From positions 1-12,410 of the forward strand of contig CAZTWC010000005.1 in the NCBI GenBank assembly GCA_964617105.1: 12,410 nucleotides of DNA, in the 5' to 3' direction. A program made the position numbers and the translations under genes. This DNA is from CAZTWC01 sp964617105 [NCBI: uncultured Myxococcia bacterium] (lineage in GTDB: Bacteria > CAZTWC01). Every line of letters starts with the position of its first letter. Within the stretch, counting starts at the first letter, position 1. This document shows positions 6,703 to 12,410 of the stretch, one piece after another. The notes under the pieces were generated by a model. That model was not told the DNA's origin, searched no databases, and was given only the letters and a program-made list of their open reading frames with translations.

Positions 6703-7692
6703 TTATAGATATTTTTTTAGATTCAGTGATGCCCAGTAGAAAAAGAGTTCCAGAGTTGCTTTTACCCATTTGGTCAGCCCCAGTTCATCTATATAAACCA
6801 GGGATAAAAAACCAACGTTCTCGTTGTTGTTGCCGATATTAATGGGACGCTGATAGAAATAATTCTCTGGTTGTTGACTAATATTTTTTGCCCTTTGACT
6901 GATAGGCCCCACTTTTTTTTCTCTGAGTAACCTTATCTTCAGGTTTTGTGGAGTATTCAAATCCCTATTAGAGCCATCTACGGGTTTAAACTGGTCTTGA
7001 GAATAATTGACAAACCACTTGTGCAATGCTTTGGAAGCAGGCTTGGAATGAAAGATATATAACCGATCCCCCTCTTCTCTTTTTATCATTATTCCAGCCA
7101 GGTAATAATCGCAGATCCTCCTCACCAACCGTAAAAGAGAAAAAACAAACTCCTCCTGGTTATGGGATTTGAGACCAATCAAATTTACTTCGTTAATAAT
7201 AGAGGATTGAAAGAGTTTGCGATCCAGCATGTAGATTACCCTCTCCATAATCTCCTGTTCGCTTAATTCATGTCCCGGCGATTTTTGCAAATCAATCCGG
7301 TTGTCACGGTCATATAATTGAAACTGTTTCTCTACCTCCTCTTCCAGAGCCAGATCCTCAACATCTTTGGTAACGTAAGCATCGGCACCAACACTCCGGC
7401 CCCAAAATCGAGCACCCTTTTGTAACCTGGAAGTAAGAATAATAACGGGAATATCTTTGGTAATCTCCTCTTCCTTTAAAAACCTGCAGGTCTGGAAACC
7501 GTTTATCCTGGGCATCTCTAAATCCAGCAACACCAAGTCGGGAGGATTATGGTAAACATATTGAATTGCTTCCAGGCCATCAGTCACCACATCAACTTGA
7601 TAGCCCTTCATTATAAAAATCTTTTTAAGTAAATTCCTAACTGTGGCGCTATCATCTACAACTAAAATTTTCTTCTTTTTACTAACCGACAT
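6703..7692 (-). CDS. Response regulator: receiver plus GAF-like C-terminal domain
   Basis: With ATG at 7692 the product is 329 aa. Residues 7-125 form a complete receiver: acidic D13 and D14, phospho-acceptor D57 (LLDLEMP), T87, and K109. K109 is followed by Asp rather than the usual Pro. Residues about 150-325 have no recognised catalytic motif. The stretch MLDRKLFQSSIINEVNLIGL followed by LLRLVRRICDYYLAGIMI resembles a GAF-type sensory domain, judged by pattern only. No GGDEF, HD-GYP, kinase or DNA-binding output is present. An alternative GTG start at 7704 overlaps the upstream gene's stop as TAGTG; neither start has a strong ribosome site, so translation is probably coupled to the cyclase gene. 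It may act by protein-protein contact. Confidence 0.8.
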   Translation of the reverse strand: MSVSKKKKILVVDDSATVRNLLKKIFIMKGYQVDVVTDGLEAIQYVYHNPPDLVLLDLEMPRINGFQTCRFLKEEEITKDIPVIILTSRLQKGARFWGRSVGADAYVTKDVEDLALEEEVEKQFQLYDRDNRIDLQKSPGHELSEQEIMERVIYMLDRKLFQSSIINEVNLIGLKSHNQEEFVFSLLRLVRRICDYYLAGIMIKREEGDRLYIFHSKPASKALHKWFVNYSQDQFKPVDGSNRDLNTPQNLKIRLLREKKVGPISQRAKNISQQPENYFYQRPINIGNNNENVGFLSLVYIDELGLTKWVKATLELFFYWASLNLKKYL

Positions 7693-7703
7693 GCCGATAA
7701 ACA

Positions 7704-8672
7704 CTACTTAGAATTTTTAGGTATAATATTTTCGTACTGTCTGACCTGATTTCGGCCAGATTCTTTTGCATTATAAAGAGCCTTGTCAGCCAACTTGATC
7801 ATTTCTTCGTAACTGTCCACCCCCTGGTAGGGAAAAGTAGAAGTGCCAAATGATGCGGTTACATGTACAATACTGTTGTCATCTGAAAACTCTTTTTCAC
7901 TAAGACTTTTACGGATCCGTTCCGCCACGGTAAAGCCTCCTTCAACCGTAGTTTCCGGCAAGACCATGATCATCTCCTCGCCACCATACCGGGCTAATAG
8001 ATCGATTTTACGCACCGAATCCTTTAATATGACGGATGTACCTTGAAGAACCAGGTCACCAAAAGGATGGCCGTAATTGTCGTTGATAGATTTAAAATGA
8101 TCCAGATCCATCATTATGCAGGTAAGAGGTAGTTGATATCGCTGGGCTCGGGCAAATTCCACCGACAGCCGCTGATAAAAATAACGGCGGTTGTATATAC
8201 CGGTCAAACTATCGGTAATAGACATTTGCTGCAGTTTTTCATTAAGCGATTCCAGTTGGTTATTGCGCTCCTTTAACTGGTCCTGCAAAAACTTAAGCCG
8301 TAACATCGATTTCAATTTGGCAGCCAACTCCAACATATTTACCGGTTTGATCAGGTAATCGTCAGCCCCCAGTTCCAAACCCGCAATTTTAGACTCCATA
8401 TCTTCCCGGGCTGTCATCAGAATAACCGGCATAAAATCAAATTTATTGCTACTCTTGATGATTCGGCAAACATCGTATCCACCCATCTTGGGCATCTCTA
8501 CATCCATGACGATAATGTCTGGTTTATGCCGATTAATTTTGGAAAGTCCTTCCGCTCCATCGTAGGCCGTTAAAAAATCATAATCAAAGTTACTCTGTAA
8601 TCCCTGGATCACCATGTTTACATTGGTTCGATTATCATCAACAACTAATATTAGTGGTTTGTGTTCGGGCAT
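7704..8672 (-). CDS. PleD-like response regulator diguanylate cyclase (REC-GGDEF)
   Basis: The 322-aa product joins a receiver (residues 6-122) to a GGDEF domain (about 150-312) by a short coiled-coil-like linker (KFLQDQLKERNNQLESLNEK). Receiver residues are complete: D12, D13, phospho-acceptor D57, T87 and K109-P110. The cyclase domain has DSLTGIYNRRYF, MDLDHFKSINDNYGH and the signature GGEEM at 230-234, a GGEEF variant with Met in the last place. R221-K-I-D224, five residues before the signature, is an intact RxxD inhibitory site for product feedback. Phosphorylation probably drives dimerisation and synthesis of cyclic-di-GMP from two GTP in the cytoplasm. It overlaps the next gene and follows the CheY-like gene by 165 bp, so it may also have its own promoter. 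The ribosome site before ATG 8672 is weak. Confidence 0.94.
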   Translation of the reverse strand: MPEHKPLILVVDDNRTNVNMVIQGLQSNFDYDFLTAYDGAEGLSKINRHKPDIIVMDVEMPKMGGYDVCRIIKSSNKFDFMPVILMTAREDMESKIAGLELGADDYLIKPVNMLELAAKLKSMLRLKFLQDQLKERNNQLESLNEKLQQMSITDSLTGIYNRRYFYQRLSVEFARAQRYQLPLTCIMMDLDHFKSINDNYGHPFGDLVLQGTSVILKDSVRKIDLLARYGGEEMIMVLPETTVEGGFTVAERIRKSLSEKEFSDDNSIVHVTASFGTSTFPYQGVDSYEEMIKLADKALYNAKESGRNQVRQYENIIPKNSK

Positions 8673-8710
8673 ACTTAAATCAATCTTTTAATCTCTGTGG
8701 TTTCCTTATA

Positions 8711-8737
8711 GGTAGATCTTAAACATAACAGACTACC
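8711..8737 (-). other. Hairpin in the leader of the cyclase gene
   Basis: On the minus strand GGTAGTC can pair with GATCTACC, giving a 7-bp stem with one bulged base and a 12-nt loop, about 38 nt before the cyclase start. It is too small and simple for a known cyclic-di-GMP riboswitch. It could be a regulatory leader structure or chance. Confidence 0.2.
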
Positions 8738-8802
8738 AAGCGGTGTATTACCGAAAGTTATTTTCATTATTAAATAATTAAATGATATTGGGGAATAAAA
8801 GT

Positions 8803-8819
8803 CAACTAAAAACCAGTTG
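8803..8819 (-). terminator. Possible weak terminator after the CheY-like gene
   Basis: On the minus strand CAACT and AGTTG form a 5-bp stem around a 7-nt loop, followed by ACTTTTATT. It lies about 20 bp past the stop of the single-receiver gene. The stem is short and the T-run broken, so at most partial termination is expected. Confidence 0.25.
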
Positions 8820-8837
8820 GGCAGGAGTTAATCCAAA

Positions 8838-9203
8838 TCAAGGAATAAACTTTTTTACCATGCTGATAATATCTACGTCATTGAAGGGCTTAACTATCCA
8901 ACCGTTAGCCCCAATTTTTTGAGCAGCCTTGATTCTATATAAATCGGATTCCGCGGTCAGCATAATCACCGGGACAAATTTCCATTTGCGCTCTTTCCTA
9001 ATCTCCGAAAGGCAGGTCTGCCCATCCATATTGGGCATATAAAGATCCATCAGCAGCAAGGAAGGCATGAAAGACTCCATTTTCTCCAGGGCTTCCAGTC
9101 CATCGGCAGCCTCCTCCACCTGGTAGCCAACCCGTTCCAGATACCGTTTCAACAAAACACGTATCTGTAACGAATCATCAACAATTAGTACTTTTAAAGC
9201 CAT
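8838..9203 (-). CDS. CheY-like single-domain response regulator
   Basis: The 121-aa product is a stand-alone receiver with the full active site: D9, D10, phospho-acceptor D53 (LLLMDLYMP), T83 (VIMLTAES) and K105-P106. There is no output domain, so it must act by binding a partner or by passing on phosphate, as CheY or a relay protein does. Its sequence alone does not show whether it binds the flagellar switch. ATG at 9203 is preceded by AAAAGG. It lies 43 bp downstream of the 290-aa gene, so the two are probably co-transcribed. The neighbouring receiver-cyclase suggests a place in a cyclic-di-GMP or motility phosphorelay (inference). Confidence 0.93.
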   Translation of the reverse strand: MALKVLIVDDSLQIRVLLKRYLERVGYQVEEAADGLEALEKMESFMPSLLLMDLYMPNMDGQTCLSEIRKERKWKFVPVIMLTAESDLYRIKAAQKIGANGWIVKPFNDVDIISMVKKFIP

Positions 9204-9246
9204 TGAAAATTACCTTTTTAGAGTAAATGCGCCCTATCTACAACCA

Positions 9247-10119
9247 TCAATAGTTTTGAAAAACCACCTTATTGTAGGCAGTCTTAATCCGGTACAGTTC
9301 GTTTTTCAATTCCTCGTAATCGAGGGGTAATTTAAAAACACTGGCCAGGTGGTCCCTCAAGTGGTCCATTTTGAACAGACGTCTTTCTCCCTCAACAACT
9401 ATTATCTTACCTTTATATTTCTCCAGATATTGCCTAAAGATGTCAAGATCATCGACAATCATTGCGTCTTCCACAATAACCACAAAAGGAACACTTTCAG
9501 TTTTCAAAGGAAACATGGCCAGTTTCTTAGCCACATCTATGTAAAATCCCTCTTGCATGAGGCTGGAAAAAATAGTTTTTTCCAGCGGCTCATTCTCCAT
9601 CAACAATAACACATCAAAAGAGAGAAGAAAGTTTAATGCTTCGGTGGGAATTTCCTTGGTAAAACCACCAAATTCCTTGATCAATTCTGTGTATTCAGAA
9701 AACAGTAAAGGATTTAACTCACCAAATAAAAAGATACCGGGGCTAACATCTTTTTTATGACGGCCCGGGCCTGAGTTCTTTAGGTATAACTTAATCCCAT
9801 CGATGGTTTTCAGCAACAAGTTAAAACCATAATCTTGAGATTCCTTGTCCGGGAGAGTGTGAATCCTGGTTGCCAGTTGCTCGAACAGTATAATCGACTG
9901 CAAAATCAGGTGGAGCGAATACTCAAAGGAGAGCTTTTTCGCATCTTCCAGGCTTTTCATAAGTACAATATTGCTTTGAGACAACCGTCTCTGGCCATCT
10001 TCAAGCAAGCCTCGATTGATTAAATAAAATGCCGACTCCAAATTTACTACCTGGGTTTCCAACTCCGCAAGTAGATCTTCAAATTCCAGCCAGCAATCGT
10101 CTATTTGTTCAAAATTCAT
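9247..10119 (-). CDS. Protein of unknown function with degenerate receiver-like C-terminus
   Basis: I do not recognise this 290-aa product as a named family. Residues 1-115 look all-helical and charged, the size and character of a histidine phosphotransfer or docking bundle, but no H-x-L-K-G-type phosphorylation motif is present. After a GPGRHKK linker, residues about 127-290 alternate strand and helix in a receiver-like way: IFLFGEL, VLLLMENEP, FVVIVED, IIVVEGE, then KLPLDYEELKNEL, which resembles the K-P-x-x-x-x-E-L end of receivers. The paired acidic residues and a clear phospho-Asp are missing, so if it is receiver-derived it is inactive. ATG at 10119 lacks a good ribosome site, but a strong promoter lies upstream. 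It is the first gene of the leftward signalling cluster. A scaffold or regulator role is inference. Confidence 0.7.
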   Translation of the reverse strand: MNFEQIDDCWLEFEDLLAELETQVVNLESAFYLINRGLLEDGQRRLSQSNIVLMKSLEDAKKLSFEYSLHLILQSIILFEQLATRIHTLPDKESQDYGFNLLLKTIDGIKLYLKNSGPGRHKKDVSPGIFLFGELNPLLFSEYTELIKEFGGFTKEIPTEALNFLLSFDVLLLMENEPLEKTIFSSLMQEGFYIDVAKKLAMFPLKTESVPFVVIVEDAMIVDDLDIFRQYLEKYKGKIIVVEGERRLFKMDHLRDHLASVFKLPLDYEELKNELYRIKTAYNKVVFQNY

Positions 10120-10167
10120 AAAATGATACTTAAAATATATTCCAGGAATTAAATTACATGAACTATC

Positions 10168-10196
10168 ATTATACCAAAAAATTTATTAGAGTGCAA
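10168..10196 (-). promoter_or_regulatory. Sigma-70-type promoter of the signalling cluster
   Basis: The minus strand has TTGCAC, 17 bp, then TATAAT. The -10 is perfect and carries an upstream TGG, making an extended -10. The predicted start near 10161 gives a leader of about 42 nt before the gene starting at 10119. Confidence 0.6.
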
Positions 10197-10293
10197 TATA
10201 CATGATTTGATTTAGTCGTTGAACTTGGGTCAATTTTCAAAATGCTTACGCGCAAAAAATCCGCCAATCTGAAATCTCTTTTGGGGTTTATTC

Positions 10294-10322
10294 TTGATTT
10301 ATTTGGCTAATAACTTTAATAT
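10294..10322 (+). promoter_or_regulatory. Candidate promoter of the poly-HAMP sensor gene
   Basis: TTGATT, 17 bp, TAATAT lies about 50 bp before the ATG at 10375. Both hexamers match sigma-70 only in part, and the region is AT-rich, so this is a weak prediction. No sigma-54 or FliA-type motif was seen for this gene. Confidence 0.3.
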
Positions 10323-10374
10323 TATCTAAAATCAACAAAATTAAAGAATCAAAAAGATTATTAAGAGGTTGTAA

Positions 10375-12410
10375 ATGGACAAAAAAGATACGGCGGAAAC
10401 AGTTGAAAACCATGAGGAAGAAAAGTTGGGGAAAAAACGGAAAAAGGGTTTGAGTATATTCACCAAACTAAATCTTTCCCTATTTGTGGTTTTTATTATT
10501 CCGGTGGGCTTTATCTTATACCTTGGTTACCTGTTGCAGACCGGCCTGGGGGCAATCAAGGAGGAGGTGAAAAAGACGGTGGTGGTTACCAACGACACCT
10601 ACCGAAAAACCAAAGAGAATGCCGACAATATTCTCAAAATCCATGCCATGGATAAAACTTTATCTGCTGTGCGCTATTTGGAGTTTATTTTTCAATTAAA
10701 AAAAGAGAAGTTATCCACCCCTGAAAATGTGGCGGATGATGAGCAGATAAATAATTTTGTTACCAATGAAAGAATTGGTAACTCTGGTTATTTCTGTATT
10801 ATTGACCCAAAACAGGACACCATTGTATCTCACAACTACTTTGAGCAGGGTACAACTATCAGCGATAAACTAAAAACCCTCGGAACCGTGCTCAAGGAGC
10901 AAGATTACCAGAAAAAATTGGAGTTAGCGGAAAAATCTTCTATGTTGCTGGATGCTTTTGGCCAAGATAATCAGGATCCTGATTATCTTGGAGAAGACAT
11001 GGATAGGATTGTTCAGGAACGTAAACGGACCGCCATCTCTCAGGAGATAATGATAAAGACCAAGACTGAAGGTGCAGCCCGGGAGTATTGGGTTGTAACC
11101 CCAATTAGGGGCACGCCTTACAGTTTAGCCGCCCGATCCACCTTTGAAGATATCAATAAAACTTTTCTGGACCAGGTTTCTACTTCTTTGGGACAGGTTA
11201 CTAAAGTGTTGAATGTAATCAATCAAATCTCGGAGGAGATTACCAATAAATACAGCCTTAACTTGCTAATTATTTTCGGGGTTTTTTTGGTGACCATTTT
11301 AATTATTTGGTTTGTGGTTGGCGAATTGTCCAAACCTTTGGTGGAGATGACCGCTATTGCCGAAAAAATTGCCGATGGTCACCTGGAACAGGAGGCAGTG
11401 ACGATCAGGACATCTGACGAATTGGGCAGGATGGGTCTGGCCTTTAATAAAATGCTGGAAAATTTGCAAACCTTTAATGAACAGGCTCGTGCTGTTGCTA
11501 ACGATGACCTGGACAATCCAATTTTATACAAACAAACCGGCGGCGAACTTGGTAAAACTTTTTCTCTTATGGTGGGCAAATTGAATAATATCGCCTTGCA
11601 GATGGACTGTATTGCCAAGGATGACCTGCATAATCCGATTTTGTGCACTATGAAAAACGGTTCTTTGGGACAGGCTTGCAACAACATGGTGGTAAAATTG
11701 GTAAATATGGCCAGTATCCTTCAGGCGATTGCCGATGACGACCTGCTGAATCCGCTTTTGGACAAAAAATTACAGGGGACTCTTGGGGATGCTTTAACCA
11801 ACATGGTGCAGCGATTGAGAGAAATATCTTTGATGCTCCAGGCGGTGGCCAAAGATGATCTGCACAGCAACATCCTTCAAAAAGAGATGAGCGGCACCCT
11901 GGGTGGTGCACTGCGTGACATGGTGGATCGCTTGCTTATTCTATGCCAGCAGGCAGAATACATCTCCAAAGGCAGGCTGGATGAGATCGAGTATGATCCA
12001 GAGATCGCTCGCGGAGATTTGGGCGGGGCTTTTGCCAACATGTTAAATGCACTCAATTTTATTATCGAGCAAGCCAATGCTATTGCCCATGACGATTTGA
12101 AAAACAGTGTACTGGAAAAGAGTGAGATGGGGCAGATTGGCCAGGTTTTTCAAAAAATGGTCAAAAATCTGTTAGAGATTCAATCGGTAGCCCAGATTAT
12201 CGCTTCTGGCGATATAGATCACCAACTATTAACCCACCGGACCAATTCAGGCTCTATTGGCAGCGCCATGAACAGTATGTTGAAAACCTTGAACAGTTTG
12301 GTAGAGCAGGCCAGGGCTATTGCTGACGGCCGGTTGTCGGATGATGTTCTTTTTGAGCCACTGCCGGGCCGCATCGGGGAGGCTTTCATCCTCATGCGCG
12401 ATAACCTAAT
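10375..12410 (+). CDS. Membrane sensor with Cache-like domain and poly-HAMP array (3' end missing)
   Basis: The frame is open from ATG at 10375 to the right edge, 678 complete codons without a stop. AGAGG lies upstream of the ATG. A charged, Lys-rich tail (1-33) precedes TM1 (about 34-54). Residues 55-293 are extracytoplasmic and include GNSGYFCIIDPKQDTIVSH and EYWVVTPIRGTPYSLAARS, typical of Cache-type ligand sensors. TM2 is about 294-316. A canonical HAMP follows at about 320-366, with P321, IADGHL and DELG. From residue 367 eight HAMP-like units of 39-40 residues follow in tandem, the last cut by the edge. The architecture is that of a chemoreceptor, sensor kinase or cyclase, but the output domain is not in view. 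It is divergent from the receiver cluster by 255 bp, so it could feed that cluster; this is inference. Confidence 0.88.
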   Translation, partial: MDKKDTAETVENHEEEKLGKKRKKGLSIFTKLNLSLFVVFIIPVGFILYLGYLLQTGLGAIKEEVKKTVVVTNDTYRKTKENADNILKIHAMDKTLSAVRYLEFIFQLKKEKLSTPENVADDEQINNFVTNERIGNSGYFCIIDPKQDTIVSHNYFEQGTTISDKLKTLGTVLKEQDYQKKLELAEKSSMLLDAFGQDNQDPDYLGEDMDRIVQERKRTAISQEIMIKTKTEGAAREYWVVTPIRGTPYSLAARSTFEDINKTFLDQVSTSLGQVTKVLNVINQISEEITNKYSLNLLIIFGVFLVTILIIWFVVGELSKPLVEMTAIAEKIADGHLEQEAVTIRTSDELGRMGLAFNKMLENLQTFNEQARAVANDDLDNPILYKQTGGELGKTFSLMVGKLNNIALQMDCIAKDDLHNPILCTMKNGSLGQACNNMVVKLVNMASILQAIADDDLLNPLLDKKLQGTLGDALTNMVQRLREISLMLQAVAKDDLHSNILQKEMSGTLGGALRDMVDRLLILCQQAEYISKGRLDEIEYDPEIARGDLGGAFANMLNALNFIIEQANAIAHDDLKNSVLEKSEMGQIGQVFQKMVKNLLEIQSVAQIIASGDIDHQLLTHRTNSGSIGSAMNSMLKTLNSLVEQARAIADGRLSDDVLFEPLPGRIGEAFILMRDNL
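11473..12410 (+). repeat. Tandem array of eight 39-40-codon HAMP-like repeats
   Basis: Units start at 11473, 11590, 11707, 11824, 11941, 12061, 12178 and 12298. Five of the seven complete units are exactly 39 codons (117 bp); those starting at 11941 and 12178 are 40. The eighth runs to the window edge. The shared pattern is QAxAIAxDDLxNPxL, a spacer of about five residues, then G-x-[LI]-G-x-A-f-x-x-M-v-x-x-L. The distance from the I-A dipeptide to the L-G dipeptide is that of the preceding canonical HAMP, which supports HAMP ancestry. DNA copies are clearly related but diverged, implying old tandem duplications. Confidence 0.85.

Noticed and set aside
7693-7700. GCCGATAA, matching the FliA (sigma-28) -10 element
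   Set aside because: No TAAAGTTT-like -35 lies 11 bp upstream, and it would read antisense into the cyclase gene.
8711-8737. A cyclic-di-GMP riboswitch before the cyclase gene
   Set aside because: Only one short hairpin is visible; the multi-helix core of GEMM-type riboswitches is not seen.
10191-10203. GTGCAATATACAT, sharing 12 bp with the flgI-upstream motif and resembling a sigma-54 -12 element
   Set aside because: The -24 GG is absent at the required spacing. The site is better explained as the -35 region of a sigma-70-type promoter.
11379-12077. Three consecutive minus-strand open frames opposite the sensor gene
   Set aside because: They are antisense shadows created by the repeated codons of the poly-HAMP array; the plus-strand frame has clear domain content and runs through all of them.
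11473-12410. Regular 117-bp spacing that could suggest a CRISPR or DNA satellite
   Set aside because: The repeats are diverged at DNA level, conserved as protein, and stay in one reading frame.

Overview
The window is a bacterial chromosome segment carrying part of a flagellar basal-body operon and, beside it, a cluster of two-component and cyclic-di-GMP signalling genes. A P ring and L ring (flgI, flgH) mean a Gram-negative cell. The gene order flgF-flgG-flgA-flgH-flgI-flgJ, a sigma-54 promoter, a FlgJ fused to an M23 peptidase, many receiver proteins and a STAS/PilZ protein together suggest a deltaproteobacterial (Desulfobacterota-like) organism. That placement is inference; no rRNA or other taxonomic marker is present.

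Region 1-5565 (minus strand): flgF, flgG, flgA, flgH, flgI and the 5' part of flgJ read leftward as one operon. flgJ runs off the left edge, and its start overlaps the flgI stop (TAATG). These genes build the distal rod (FlgF, FlgG), the P ring with its assembly chaperone (FlgI, FlgA), the L ring (FlgH), and a rod-capping protein that also carries a peptidoglycan-cutting domain (FlgJ). Upstream of flgF, at 5693-5724, lie two abutting 16-bp sigma-54 elements. The one nearer flgF is a perfect TGGCAC-N5-TTGCA. A weaker sigma-54-like element precedes flgI.

Region 5566-5859 (294 bp) is a divergent intergenic stretch. It holds the flgF promoter and a small AT-rich inverted repeat. The plus-strand gene at 5860-6669 encodes a STAS-like / Cys-cluster / PilZ protein, a plausible cyclic-di-GMP effector.

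Region 6703-10119 (minus strand) holds four signalling genes. In transcription order they are: a 290-aa protein of unknown function with degenerate receiver-like sequence, a CheY-like single receiver, a receiver-GGDEF diguanylate cyclase, and a receiver with a GAF-like C-terminal domain. A good sigma-70-type promoter lies upstream of the first. The last two overlap. With the convergent PilZ gene, the cluster contains both a likely maker and a likely reader of cyclic-di-GMP next to flagellar genes.

Region 10120-10374 (255 bp) is a divergent promoter region. From 10375 to the right edge (plus strand) runs an incomplete membrane sensor: TM1, an extracytoplasmic domain with Cache-like sequence, TM2, a canonical HAMP, then at least eight tandem 39-40-residue HAMP-like repeats. 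Its output domain lies beyond the window. No tRNA, rRNA, insertion sequence or CRISPR array was seen.
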